64,000 nt of DNA, from the NCBI RefSeq assembly GCF_000381085.1, contig NZ_KB905899.1, positions 62,001 to 126,000 on the forward strand, written 5' to 3'. The stretch's first letter is position 1; every line of letters begins with the position of its first letter. The stretch is from Thiomicrorhabdus arctica DSM 13458. GTDB lineage: Bacteria > Pseudomonadota > Gammaproteobacteria > Thiomicrospirales > Thiomicrospiraceae. Below, one piece after another: positions 29,010-38,249 of the stretch. A model generated the notes under the pieces. The model was given only the letters and a program-made list of their open reading frames with translations, was not told the DNA's origin and did no database searches. The position numbers and the translations under genes were made by a program.

Positions 29010-30176
29010 GTGAAAAAAATTCAATCGATCATACTTTTAATAAGCCTCACACTGTTTTTACCAGGCCTGGTCCTAGCGGAAAATACTGTGGAACCTTATG
29101 CATCAATATCGGCCATTCAGGACAGTAATTTATATCGTCTCGATTCTAAAATTAACACCGCATCCCTCCCGTCAACTCTAAGTAAGTCTGATACGATTTA
29201 TCAAACTGCTGTTGGATTAAATGTCGATTGGATGGCCAGTCGTCAACAATTTCTTGTCAATGCTTCTTTAACAGATAACCGCTTTGAAAAAAATAAAAAC
29301 TTAAATAATACGGGCCAAAACCTATCGGCTATTTGGAATTGGTTGATCGGAAGTCACGTCAATGGACGAATAGATATTAAGCATAATGTAGCCTTAAGTG
29401 ATTTTGCCAACACCTATAACCTACAAAGTAGTGAGAAGACTGTGGATGCCGTCTCCGCTAATGGCAACTGGCAATTTCATCCTGACTGGAGAGTGGGTTA
29501 TGCGATAGAGGAGTATAAAGTTTCTTACGGGAACCAAACACAAGCTTTTCTAGAAAGACAGGATCAAACGCACTCTTTCAACGTTGATTATTTAGTAAAT
29601 TCGGGGAGTCGTGTTGGTTTAAAGTTTTCTCAATTAGACAGTCATGTTCCAAATAATTATGGTTTTGATAATCAGTACACTCAGAACTCCTATCTCGTGA
29701 CGACACTTTGGAATGTCTCAGGAAAAAGTAACCTAAACGCAGAGGCGGGTCTGGTCAAACGTAAGTACCAAGATGTTACTAAAAATGGCTACGATGGCCT
29801 AAATATGAATGTAACTTATGACTTGCAAGCAACGGAAAAGTTAGCCTTTAAATTAGATGCTTCTCATGGCGTTTCTGCTAGTGATGATGTTTTTGGTTTG
29901 GATCGTAAAACAACAGGTGCAAGCCTCGGCGTTAACTGGTCTGTTTCGCAGAAGATTTTTGTAAATGCGGGTGTTAACCATCAAATAAGTGATTTTCTAA
30001 ACACCACACAAAAATACAGCGAAACTTATGATTCGGTGAATTTGGGATTAGGCTATAAACCGCATAGAAATTTAGATATTGGTCTGAATTATTCTCAAAG
30101 CAGGAGAGATTCTGATTTGATTCTTAGGGATTATAAATCCGATAAAATTTCTTTAAGTTTGGCTGTCAAACTTTAG
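29010..30176 (+). CDS. epsL: outer-membrane beta-barrel protein, EpsL-like
   Basis: The 388-residue product starts at a GTG (AAAAAAATTC follows) with a signal peptide ending near VLAEN. Alternating hydrophobic and polar residues over the remainder, and an amphipathic C-terminal strand (KISLSLAVKL), point to a beta-barrel. Its place between epsD and epsE matches EpsL of the methanolan-type operons, thought to be the outer-membrane part of the export path. An exact ACCAGGCCTGGT lies in the signal peptide, read as LPGLVL. Confidence 0.75.
   Translation: MKKIQSIILLISLTLFLPGLVLAENTVEPYASISAIQDSNLYRLDSKINTASLPSTLSKSDTIYQTAVGLNVDWMASRQQFLVNASLTDNRFEKNKNLNNTGQNLSAIWNWLIGSHVNGRIDIKHNVALSDFANTYNLQSSEKTVDAVSANGNWQFHPDWRVGYAIEEYKVSYGNQTQAFLERQDQTHSFNVDYLVNSGSRVGLKFSQLDSHVPNNYGFDNQYTQNSYLVTTLWNVSGKSNLNAEAGLVKRKYQDVTKNGYDGLNMNVTYDLQATEKLAFKLDASHGVSASDDVFGLDRKTTGASLGVNWSVSQKIFVNAGVNHQISDFLNTTQKYSETYDSVNLGLGYKPHRNLDIGLNYSQSRRDSDLILRDYKSDKISLSLAVKL
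29060..29071 (+). repeat. iterated palindrome, exact copy in the epsL signal peptide
   Basis: ACCAGGCCTGGT, in frame Pro-Gly-Leu-Val, within the hydrophobic core of the signal peptide where Pro-Gly is not expected to be favoured. Confidence 0.75.
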
Positions 30177-30222
30177 AAATTTTAATGAACTATTTTATCA
30201 ACGACTTAATGAAGTGAAGCAT

Positions 30223-31014
30223 ATGAAAAACTTACTCTTAATTTTATTACTATCATTTTCAACGCTGCTGCAAGCGGCAGACAACCCAATAAATAATGGC
30301 GATTTACTTCGTGTTTCAGTTTATGGGAATCCTGATTTAACCACAGAAGCGAAGGTATCGGCTTCTGGTCAAATTAATTATCCTTTAATTGGTACCATCA
30401 AACTAGCGGGTTTAAGTCCTCCTGAAGCTGAGCAGTTAGTCAGTCAGCGATTGGTTCAGGATGGCTTTTTGAAACGAGCACAAGTCAATATTATTGTGAT
30501 TCAATCAAGTGGTAAACAAGTTTCAATACTCGGTCAGGTTGGTAAGCCTGGAAAGTATTCCATCGAAACGGGTGCCAAAACGTTGTTTGATTTTATTGCA
30601 ATTTCAGGTGGTATCTCGGCAAAAGGTTCGGATTTCATTACTATTATTCGAATGAATGAAAATCCACCTAAAAGAATCTCTGTGAATTTAAAGAAAATAT
30701 TTTTGCACTCAAAAACCGATCAAATAAACAGTGTAAACATGCAGATGAGAGCAGGTGATATTATCTACGTTCCAGAAGCTCCTGTCTTCTATGTTTATGG
30801 TGAAGCAAGGAGTCCTGGTGTCTTTAGATATACTTCTAATATGACTCTTCTACAAGCCTTATCTATGGCTGGAGGATTGTCTGCAAGAGGCACAGATAGT
30901 GGTTTGAGGATACAACGCCGTAATGAAAGTGGACAGTTGGTTGAGATGAAAGCAAATAAGTCATCCGTCATCCTTGCAGACGATATCGTTACTATTCAAG
31001 AAAGTTTATTCTAA
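30223..31014 (+). CDS. epsE: polysaccharide export protein EpsE (Wza-like)
   Basis: Outer-membrane/periplasmic export channel component. The 263-residue protein has a signal peptide ending LLQAAD, with no lipobox cysteine. The Poly_export domain follows (NNGDLLRVSVYGNPDLT, VSASGQINYPLIGTIKLAG), then two SLBB domains (VSILGQVGKPGKYSIE and VYGEARSPGVFRYT). I prefer the ATG at 30223 over a GTG at 30214. epsF follows after 15 bp. Confidence 0.9.
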   Translation: MKNLLLILLLSFSTLLQAADNPINNGDLLRVSVYGNPDLTTEAKVSASGQINYPLIGTIKLAGLSPPEAEQLVSQRLVQDGFLKRAQVNIIVIQSSGKQVSILGQVGKPGKYSIETGAKTLFDFIAISGGISAKGSDFITIIRMNENPPKRISVNLKKIFLHSKTDQINSVNMQMRAGDIIYVPEAPVFYVYGEARSPGVFRYTSNMTLLQALSMAGGLSARGTDSGLRIQRRNESGQLVEMKANKSSVILADDIVTIQESLF

Positions 31015-31029
31015 AGGCAATCATAAATA

Positions 31030-32385
31030 ATGAATTTTTATCAATTACTAACGATTTTGAATGCACGTAAATGGCTCGCTTTATTTGTATTTTTTCTTAC
31101 GGTTTTAACCGTCACACTCATCAGTTTATGGCTTCCAAAGTCTTACGTGGCAACCACGGCCCTAGTGGTTAATTACTCTGGCGAAGATGTGATCACGGGG
31201 CAAAGGACTTCAGCGTTATCAACCCCTGGTTACATGGGTACCCAGATGGATATTATCAACAGTCAAAATGTTGCTTTAAAAGTCGTTAATAAATTAGGCC
31301 TGTACACCAATCCAGCCTATGTAGAGGCCTATTACAAAGCAACAGAGGGCAAAATCGAGATTCAAAATTGGTTAGCAGGTTTTGTTTTGGGTGGTTTGCA
31401 AGTGATACCATCCAAATCAAGTAATGTCATTACCATAGGCTACCAAGCTGCTGATCCAAAGTATGCCGCTACCCTAGCGAATGCTTTTGCAGAATCTTAT
31501 GTCGAAACCAATTTGGAAATGAAGACCAATCCTTCTCGAAGAACTTCGGAATGGTTTAAAGGACAAGTTGAAGATATGCGCCAAAATTTAGTCAATGCAC
31601 AAGAAAAATTATCAGAATATCAACGAAAAAAAGTAATTGTTTCCATTGATGAAAGACTGGATGTCGAAATGGGCCGCTTGTCACAATTGTCTCAACAGTT
31701 AGTCGTCGCGCAGTCCGATCTGTTCAATATTGAGTCACAGTTAGAATCGATCAATAAGCCGGATAGCCGAAACAGTGCCTTGCTCAGTGATCCTATTGTG
31801 AGGGATATTAAAGCGGCCCTCTCAGCGGCTGAAGTGCGGATTGACGAATTAAAGCAAAGGGTCAGTCGGAACCATCCTGATTATATCTCTGCCGCCTCTG
31901 AGATCAGAAGTTTAAAGGCTAAATTTTATACAGAGCTTGCCTTGGCTCGGAAGCGCTTGGAAAATTCGCTCCAGATTGCTCGTCAGAGTGTAGGCGGTCT
32001 AGAAGCGGCTATCAGCAAACAAAAACAAACCTTGCTTGATATTAATGCTAACCGGAATGAGTTAGATGTATTAAAGCGTGATGTGACCAATGCTGAGCAA
32101 GTTCTAACTCAAGCGACTCAACGCCTCAGTCAGACGACTTTAGAGAGTGATTTAAGCCAAAGTGATGTCTCAATTTTAACGAAAGCGACCCCACCACTTA
32201 ATAGCAGTAAACCTAAGGTTAAACTGAATATCATTCTTTCGATGTTTTTAGGATTAATATTAGGGGTAGGCTTCGCGTTGCTTGCTGAATTATTGAATAG
32301 AAAAGCACGTACTGTAGATGATTTAAATAATATAGGCATTCCATTGTTGGGTGAAATTTCCTATTCAAGACAGGCTAAGGGCTAA
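31030..32385 (+). CDS. epsF: chain-length determinant protein EpsF (Wzz family)
   Basis: Inner-membrane polysaccharide co-polymerase controlling chain length and linking to export. The 451-residue protein has a membrane segment near the N-terminus (about 15-37), a long periplasmic coiled-coil (about 180-370, rich in Gln, Leu and Ala), the pre-membrane motif ATPPLNSSKPKVKLN and a second membrane segment (about 400-420). It has no attached kinase domain; the separate EpsG supplies that role. 5 bp to the next gene. Confidence 0.9.
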   Translation: MNFYQLLTILNARKWLALFVFFLTVLTVTLISLWLPKSYVATTALVVNYSGEDVITGQRTSALSTPGYMGTQMDIINSQNVALKVVNKLGLYTNPAYVEAYYKATEGKIEIQNWLAGFVLGGLQVIPSKSSNVITIGYQAADPKYAATLANAFAESYVETNLEMKTNPSRRTSEWFKGQVEDMRQNLVNAQEKLSEYQRKKVIVSIDERLDVEMGRLSQLSQQLVVAQSDLFNIESQLESINKPDSRNSALLSDPIVRDIKAALSAAEVRIDELKQRVSRNHPDYISAASEIRSLKAKFYTELALARKRLENSLQIARQSVGGLEAAISKQKQTLLDINANRNELDVLKRDVTNAEQVLTQATQRLSQTTLESDLSQSDVSILTKATPPLNSSKPKVKLNIILSMFLGLILGVGFALLAELLNRKARTVDDLNNIGIPLLGEISYSRQAKG

Positions 32386-32390
32386 CCGAT

Positions 32391-33248
32391 ATGCAAAGTA
32401 CGGCAGTTGAATTACATACAAACAATAAAACGATTGGTAGTCTTCTTTTAGAAGCAGGAAAAATTAGAGCAGAAGATGCAGATAGAATCATCAAAGCGCA
32501 AAAACAATATGATCTAAAATTTGGGGATGCAGCCGTTTTATTAGGCCTCATCACTCAAGAAGACATTAGACATATCGTCTCACAGCAATTTGATTTCCAC
32601 TGTCTTTCTCGTGAGGATAATACGGTAGACAAAAGCGTAATTGCGGCATTTCAGTCATTTGGGTACGATGTTGATACTCTGAGAGGGTTGAGAAGTCAAC
32701 TCTCTTTAAGATGGTTTACTGGTCATAAATTATTGGTCATTGCACCTGTCATTGGCAAAACTGGGGCAAGTTACATTGCCGCTAATTTGGCTGTGTTATT
32801 TTCACAGCTGGGTCAAAAGACATTATTAATTGATGCTGATATGCGTCAGCCTCGCCAATCAAAGCTATTTAAGCTTAAAAATAAAGCAGGTTTATCTGAT
32901 CTTTTAGCAGATAGAGCTGGCTTAGAGGTTATTGAAACGCACTCTAAATTAACCAACTTGTCTTTAATGTCTTCTGGAACCATCCCACCGAATCCTATAG
33001 AGCTATTAGGTCAGTCCAAAATTAAAAATATTTTGAGTGAATTACAAGCTCATTATGATGTGATCTTATTGGATACACCTGCCATATTAGAACATTGTGA
33101 TGCTCAAACATTATCGGCGATTTGTCATGGCACTATGTTAGTCGCAAAACGGCATTCAACTCGCGTCTCAGCGATTGAAAAAGCAAAACAAAAGGTTCTT
33201 GTCGCCGGTGCATATCCCGTCGGTGTTGTGCTTAACGAGTTTAAATGA
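32391..33248 (+). CDS. epsG: EpsG-like tyrosine-kinase-related ATPase with altered P-loop
   Basis: Cytoplasmic partner of EpsF, resembling the BY-kinase/ParA ATPase domain of EpsG. Residues 1-105 resemble the EpsG N-terminal domain (IGSLLLEAGKIRAEDADRII, FGDAAVLLGLI). The ATPase part has the Walker A' strand LLIDADMRQPR, the LSLMSSGTIPPNPIELL motif and VILLDTPA. The loop that should carry the Walker A lysine reads GKTGASYIAANLA, with Ala before the Ser, and the C-terminus lacks a tyrosine cluster. So kinase activity is doubtful, though structural function is plausible. Overlaps xrtB by 4 bp. Confidence 0.8.
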   Translation: MQSTAVELHTNNKTIGSLLLEAGKIRAEDADRIIKAQKQYDLKFGDAAVLLGLITQEDIRHIVSQQFDFHCLSREDNTVDKSVIAAFQSFGYDVDTLRGLRSQLSLRWFTGHKLLVIAPVIGKTGASYIAANLAVLFSQLGQKTLLIDADMRQPRQSKLFKLKNKAGLSDLLADRAGLEVIETHSKLTNLSLMSSGTIPPNPIELLGQSKIKNILSELQAHYDVILLDTPAILEHCDAQTLSAICHGTMLVAKRHSTRVSAIEKAKQKVLVAGAYPVGVVLNEFK

Positions 33249-34165
33249 GATTGAATATGAGCCGTTTAGACGTCTATAAAAACAAGAAGGTATTGATTTG
33301 GCTTCCAATTATTGCCGGGTTAATCTTTTTATTTACACCCACCTACATTGAGCTTTACCATATTTTCTGGTCTAAAGATGAGCAAGGGCATGGCCCTTTA
33401 GTCTTAGTCATTGCGTTGTTTCTTTTTTGGCAAAAGAAAGAGTTGTTTTTAAAGGACCGCGAGCTTACGGGACAATCTACCCTAGGTTGGTCGCTCCTTT
33501 TTATATCACTTATTGTTTATATTTTAGCTAAGTGGCAATATATTCTTGTCGCCGAAGTTGCCGTTCAAATTCCAATATTAATAGCGTTAATTTTGATTAC
33601 TTCTGGCTATTCTGTTCTAAAGCGTTTGTGGTTTCCGCTATTTTTTCTAATATTCATTGTGCCATTACCAGGTAGTGTTGTGGACGCCATTACCATGCCC
33701 ATGAAAATAGCAGTTTCCAATGTCGTAGAGATGGTGCTCTATAACTTTGATTATCCTATTGCTCGTGACGGCGTCATTCTACAAATAGGCTATTACAAGC
33801 TTTTGGTCGCAGATGCTTGTGCCGGATTGCATACGGTTTTCTCTTTAGAGGCGATGGGACTCCTTTATTTACACCTTGTCAAAAGAGACTCTTTTTTACG
33901 TAATGTCTCTTTGGCCATGCTGATCATCCCGATTTCTTTTGTGGCCAATGTAATTCGAGTCATTGCTTTGGTGCTTATCACTTATTATTATGGCGACGAA
34001 GTCGGGCAAGGATTTTTACATGAATTTGCTGGTTTTGTTTTATATGGCACCGCGCTGATTTTTATTATCTCTACGGATATTTTTTTACAAAAACTCGAGT
34101 TAAAGTTGGCTCAAAAGAAAGCCCGTAGAGCAGCCACCGAGGAGAGTGACATTGACAGTTTTTAA
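33245..34165 (+). CDS. xrtB: exosortase B (XrtB)
   Basis: A polytopic inner-membrane cysteine transpeptidase-like enzyme predicted to recognise PEP-CTERM tails and anchor or process those proteins. The 306-residue protein has about eight membrane segments and the proposed catalytic triad: Cys192 in VADACAGLHTVFSLEAMG, Arg238 in NVIRVIALVL and His259 in FLHEFAGFVLY. Its stop overlaps epsI. A PEP-CTERM protein lies at 51.7 kb. The B subtype is inferred from the EpsDEFGL neighbours. Confidence 0.9.
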   Translation: MRLNMSRLDVYKNKKVLIWLPIIAGLIFLFTPTYIELYHIFWSKDEQGHGPLVLVIALFLFWQKKELFLKDRELTGQSTLGWSLLFISLIVYILAKWQYILVAEVAVQIPILIALILITSGYSVLKRLWFPLFFLIFIVPLPGSVVDAITMPMKIAVSNVVEMVLYNFDYPIARDGVILQIGYYKLLVADACAGLHTVFSLEAMGLLYLHLVKRDSFLRNVSLAMLIIPISFVANVIRVIALVLITYYYGDEVGQGFLHEFAGFVLYGTALIFIISTDIFLQKLELKLAQKKARRAATEESDIDSF

Positions 34166-34832
34166 AAGTTCTCTTATTTTTTTCCTCTTAATTGGTTCTC
34201 TAATTTTTTCTGAATTTATACGACCGGTGCCTAACTCTGTGGACGTTCAGGATTTTCCGAGTCTAGAATCTTCTATCCCGATTTCATTTGAAGGTTGGCA
34301 CAGTATCAACCAAGGCTTGCCGCAAATTGTCGACCCTCAGGCAGAAAAATCACTCGATGCTATTTATTCACAAACCTTATCTCGTATCTATGTTGATAAG
34401 CAGCAAGAGAAAATAATCTTATCCCTTGCTTATGGTCCGAATCAGACAGAGCCTCTTCGCGTCCATAAACCTGAGGTTTGTTATCCGGCGCAAGGCTTTA
34501 ATATTGAAAGCAATGAAGTTGGACAGCTTGAAGTATCAGGTCAAGAAATACCGGTCAAGTTTTTAAAAGGTGTCAGTTCTGACTATACCGAATTTGTAAC
34601 GTATTGGATTGTGGTTGGTGGAGTGGCGGTTGCAACCGACCTGGGTTTTAAACTTCAACAGTTTAAGTTTTCTTTAGATGGCAAAATCCCAGATGGTCTA
34701 CTGTTTAGAGTTTCAAGCCACGGGCAGGATGCAAAAGCTGAATATCAAAAACAAAAACGCTTTGTAAATGATTTAATTAATAACGTTGATTTAGAAACCA
34801 GAAAAATTTTACTGGGTGAATACAGTCGCTGA
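34146..34832 (+). CDS. epsI: exosortase-associated protein EpsI (DUF3485)
   Basis: A 228-residue membrane-anchored periplasmic protein found beside or fused to exosortases; its function is unknown. One N-terminal membrane segment (about 7-22) is followed by a periplasmic domain with the family motif RVHKPEVCYPAQGF (Cys and His) and a central YWIVVGG. The start is a GTG at 34146 or a TTG at 34152; the latter has better spacing from GAGGAG. It is the last gene of the tight epsD-epsI run. Confidence 0.85.
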   Translation: MTLTVFKSSLIFFLLIGSLIFSEFIRPVPNSVDVQDFPSLESSIPISFEGWHSINQGLPQIVDPQAEKSLDAIYSQTLSRIYVDKQQEKIILSLAYGPNQTEPLRVHKPEVCYPAQGFNIESNEVGQLEVSGQEIPVKFLKGVSSDYTEFVTYWIVVGGVAVATDLGFKLQQFKFSLDGKIPDGLLFRVSSHGQDAKAEYQKQKRFVNDLINNVDLETRKILLGEYSR

Positions 34833-34853
34833 CCTTTATAAACTATTGTTTAT

Positions 34854-34882
34854 TAAATTTACCCACCTTTAGGGTAAATTTA
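34854..34882. other. 11-bp perfect inverted repeat between epsI and ugd
   Basis: TAAATTTACCC and GGGTAAATTTA with a 7-nt loop, immediately upstream of the ugd promoter. No T tract follows on the plus strand, so it may be an operator as easily as a terminator. Confidence 0.55.
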
Positions 34883-34912
34883 CTGACAAAAGACGTTCTT
34901 CTTATATATAAT
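34883..34912 (+). promoter_or_regulatory. ugd promoter
   Basis: CTGACA, 18-bp spacer, then a consensus TATAAT (34907-34912), about 60 bp before the ugd ATG. The upstream inverted repeat adjoins the -35 element. Confidence 0.65.
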
Positions 34913-34972
34913 GATGCCTAATTAAAACATTAGTTTTATTAATAACAATAATGATAACGAGAAGGGTATTAC

Positions 34973-36187
34973 ATGAAAGTTGCTGTCGCTGGAACAGGTT
35001 ATGTTGGTTTGTCTATTTCGATGCTTATTTCGCAAAATCACAAGGTCGTTGCCCTCGATATTATTCCCGATAAAATCGCGTTACTTAACCAAAAAAAGTC
35101 TCCGATTGCTGATGTTGAAATAGAAGATTTTCTCGCCAATAAAACCCTAGACTTCACCGCAACTCTTGATAAACACCTCGCATATGCCAATGCCGAATAT
35201 GTCATTATCGCGACGCCAACGGATTACGATACGGCAACTAATACCTTTAATACGGGTTCTGTTGAAGCCGTGATCAGTGATGTGCTTGCCATTAATCCAA
35301 GTGCGATTATGATTATAAAATCGACTGTCCCGGTAGGTTATACGGATCAGGTTAAAGCCAAATTTAGCTGCGACAATATTCTATTCTCTCCTGAGTTTTT
35401 AAGAGAGGGCAGGGCACTACATGACAACCTTTATCCTTCTCGCATTATTGTGGGAGAGGTCTCAGAACGCGCCAAGATATTTGCTGATCTATTAGTTGAA
35501 GGGGCCCATAAATCTGCAGATGAAATTCCTGTATTGTTTACCAACAGTACAGAAGCCGAAGCAGTTAAACTATTCTCAAATACGTATTTAGCGATGCGCG
35601 TCTCTTACTTTAATGAACTAGACACCTACTGCGAAAGTCACGGTTTGAGCTCAAGACAAGTCATCGAAGGGGTAGGGTTAGACCCTCGCATTGGTAACCA
35701 TTACAACAATCCTAGCTTTGGTTACGGCGGTTACTGTTTGCCAAAGGACACCAAGCAATTATTGGCTAACTACCAAGATGTTCCCAATAATATTATTCGC
35801 GCGATTGTCGACTCTAATACGACTCGTAAGGACTTTATTGCTGAGCAAGTGATTAAAAAATTGCAAAATGACCCTGCGTTTAATATTCAAAGCCAAGTCC
35901 CAATAACGGGTACGGTGGGTATCTACCGTCTGGTTATGAAACAAGGCTCAGACAATTTTCGAGCCAGTGCTATTCAAGGCATTATGAAGCGCCTAAAAGC
36001 AAAAGGGATTGAGGTCGTTATTTACGAGCCTGTTCTAGAAGAAAGCGAGTTCTATCACTCAAAAGTCATTCAAGACCTACAGGACTTTAAAAAACAAAGT
36101 GATGTTATTCTCGCCAACCGTATGATCAAAGAGTTGAGTGATGTCGCGGATAAAGTGTATACCCGTGATTTATTTGGAAACGACTAA
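34973..36187 (+). CDS. ugd: UDP-glucose 6-dehydrogenase
   Basis: Oxidises UDP-glucose to UDP-glucuronate with NAD, giving an acidic sugar donor for the polysaccharide. The 404-residue protein matches the short E. coli-type Ugd: the NAD motif [38 protein letters not shown], the [16 protein letters not shown] region and the catalytic loop [13 protein letters not shown] (Cys255). A GAGAAGGG site precedes the ATG. It has its own promoter and starts the sugar-specific half of the locus. Confidence 0.93.
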   Translation: MKVAVAGTGYVGLSISMLISQNHKVVALDIIPDKIALLNQKKSPIADVEIEDFLANKTLDFTATLDKHLAYANAEYVIIATPTDYDTATNTFNTGSVEAVISDVLAINPSAIMIIKSTVPVGYTDQVKAKFSCDNILFSPEFLREGRALHDNLYPSRIIVGEVSERAKIFADLLVEGAHKSADEIPVLFTNSTEAEAVKLFSNTYLAMRVSYFNELDTYCESHGLSSRQVIEGVGLDPRIGNHYNNPSFGYGGYCLPKDTKQLLANYQDVPNNIIRAIVDSNTTRKDFIAEQVIKKLQNDPAFNIQSQVPITGTVGIYRLVMKQGSDNFRASAIQGIMKRLKAKGIEVVIYEPVLEESEFYHSKVIQDLQDFKKQSDVILANRMIKELSDVADKVYTRDLFGND

Positions 36188-36193
36188 AGTCAG

Positions 36194-38188
36194 ATGTATA
36201 AACACCTTCCTTCCCCAGTAAACTTCAGAGAAGATATTAATGGTCTACGTGCGTGGGCTGTTATCGGGGTATTGCTATTCCATTTTTCATTGATAGGGTT
36301 ACCGGGTGGGTTTGTTGGTGTAGATATATTTTTTGTTATCTCTGGTTATCTAATGACAGCCATTATTGTTAGCAAGCTAGAAAAAGGTAAATTCAAACTT
36401 GTAGATTTCTACATGGCTAGGATTAGGCGAATACTCCCAGCCTTATTAGTGCTTATTGCCATACTCTTGGTTTTAGGTTGGTTTTGGTTGCCTACACTTG
36501 ATTACCAAGAACTCGGGAAGCAGTCAGCATACTCTTTGGCGTTTCTATCTAATATTGGCTACTGGAAGTCTGCAGGCTATTTCAATGGCGCTGCACACGA
36601 AAAATGGTTACTCCACACCTGGTCTTTAGGGGTAGAAGCGCAGTTTTATGTGCTTTATCCTCTTTTGGTCACAGCGGTATGGTATGTCTGGCCAAAAATC
36701 AAAATACTGACAATAGTTCTGATTATTGTGTTTATTTTATCTTTTGGTCTCAATATTACCTTAGTAGAATTTAAGCCAATAACCGCTTTTTATCTATTAC
36801 CTACACGCGGTTGGGAGTTGGCGGCAGGCGGCCTTGTTTATTTACTTGCACGTCAACTAGTTTTAAACGAAGCAAAGACAAATTTATTGTTTTGGCTAGG
36901 TTGGACATTACTTTTATTGAGTTTTGTTCTTATTAACCCTGAACTGGCTTGGCCCGGTTATTGGGCGCTGCTTCCTGTGATGGGAGTCAGTTTAATTATC
37001 TTTGCAAATAATCAAGATTGTAAACTCACAAATAATGCTATAGCACAATGGATAGGGGTTCGTTCCTACTCTCTCTATTTATGGCATTGGCCATTAGTTG
37101 TAGCGCTGTATTTTTCATCACTGCAAACGAATTGGTTGTGGGTTGCTTGCATCTTTTTACTCAGTCTTGTTTTGGCACACATTTCTTATCATTTTGTCGA
37201 AATACCCACACGTAGTTACTTAACGAGAAGAACACTTAAAAAAGAAGTCTTACTCATTGCACTCATTGCACTCATTGTCATCATCATTGGTGCCAGTTCT
37301 GTCTTAATCAAATTCAGTGGTTTTGAGCATCGGTTAAATCCAGAAGTAGAACTAGCCACTAATGGTGCTCTTGATAAAAATCCGAGAGAAGAGGCGTGTT
37401 TTGAGCAAGCGACTGCACAAGGTTCGCCGAGTTGTAAATATGGCCATGGGGATGTTGGAGCCATATTGTTAGGCGACTCTCACGCTGATGCCATCATTGG
37501 TGGTCTAGCTAAAACCTCTACATTATTTTCTAAGAGTGTCATTGAATGGGCTTTATCAGGCTGCCCTCCTATGTTTAATGCAAAGTACACTCATTGGGAA
37601 AAGGAATACTCAGCTAATCGTCATCGTTGTTTGGAATTTAATGCATGGGCATTCAATCAAAGCAAGCAATATTCTGAAAAGATCCCTGTAATTTTACTTG
37701 CCCGTCTAACCAGCTATTTAAATGGAGGAGTGTTTAATGATTTGGTCAAGACAAAGCCTAGAGTGTATTTTACAAAAGAGTATTCAGATGCCAGTGATGT
37801 ACATCTCCAGAAGGAATTTTCGCAGCAAATTGTTTCTGATGCTTGTCGATGGTCACAAACACGACCTGTCTATTTAATGCGACCCATTCCTGAAATGCAT
37901 GTTGATGTTCCTAAAACTCTTGGCCGTAATATTCTGTTAAACCGTGGTGGCGATGATATTAAAATCACTTTAAAAGAATACCAGTTGAGACACAAACTCG
38001 TGTGGCAAGCGCAAGACAAGGCTGTTAAACAATGTGGAGTGAGAATACTCAATCCACTGCCATATTTATGCGATGATCAATATTGCTACGGCTCCAAAAA
38101 CGGACATTCCCTTTATTTTGATGATGATCATTTAAGTGAATCGGGCAATGAATTACTGATTCCAATGTTCAAAGAAATCTTTGAATAA
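36194..38188 (+). CDS. acyltransferase 3 / SGNH hydrolase fusion (OafA type)
   Basis: Probably O-acetylates the polysaccharide at or across the inner membrane. The 664-residue protein has an acyltransferase-3 domain of ten or more segments starting DINGLRAWAVIGVLLFHF and GFVGVDIFFVISGYLM. It also has a C-terminal periplasmic SGNH domain with LLGDSHADAI and DDDHLSESG. A 9-bp repeat (ACTCATTG followed by C or T, three copies, 37252-37278) encodes the repeated LIA at the last membrane segment. It is 6 bp after ugd. Confidence 0.9.
   Translation: MYKHLPSPVNFREDINGLRAWAVIGVLLFHFSLIGLPGGFVGVDIFFVISGYLMTAIIVSKLEKGKFKLVDFYMARIRRILPALLVLIAILLVLGWFWLPTLDYQELGKQSAYSLAFLSNIGYWKSAGYFNGAAHEKWLLHTWSLGVEAQFYVLYPLLVTAVWYVWPKIKILTIVLIIVFILSFGLNITLVEFKPITAFYLLPTRGWELAAGGLVYLLARQLVLNEAKTNLLFWLGWTLLLLSFVLINPELAWPGYWALLPVMGVSLIIFANNQDCKLTNNAIAQWIGVRSYSLYLWHWPLVVALYFSSLQTNWLWVACIFLLSLVLAHISYHFVEIPTRSYLTRRTLKKEVLLIALIALIVIIIGASSVLIKFSGFEHRLNPEVELATNGALDKNPREEACFEQATAQGSPSCKYGHGDVGAILLGDSHADAIIGGLAKTSTLFSKSVIEWALSGCPPMFNAKYTHWEKEYSANRHRCLEFNAWAFNQSKQYSEKIPVILLARLTSYLNGGVFNDLVKTKPRVYFTKEYSDASDVHLQKEFSQQIVSDACRWSQTRPVYLMRPIPEMHVDVPKTLGRNILLNRGGDDIKITLKEYQLRHKLVWQAQDKAVKQCGVRILNPLPYLCDDQYCYGSKNGHSLYFDDDHLSESGNELLIPMFKEIFE
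37252..37278 (+). repeat. 9-bp tandem repeat (3 copies) in the acyltransferase gene
   Basis: Two perfect copies of ACTCATTGC and a third ending in T, coding for Leu-Ile-Ala units in a membrane helix; copy number changes would stay in frame. Confidence 0.75.
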
Positions 38189-38197
38189 CACAATTAA

Positions 38198-38209
38198 ACA
38201 AGGCCTGGT
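38198..38209 (+). repeat. iterated palindrome, 11/12 match, intergenic
   Basis: ACAAGGCCTGGT, followed by TGATT, 10 bp after the acyltransferase stop and upstream of the flippase gene. Confidence 0.5.
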
Positions 38210-38249
38210 TGATTCCAGTGTATCGAACACTAATGTTTAGAGAATTAAC

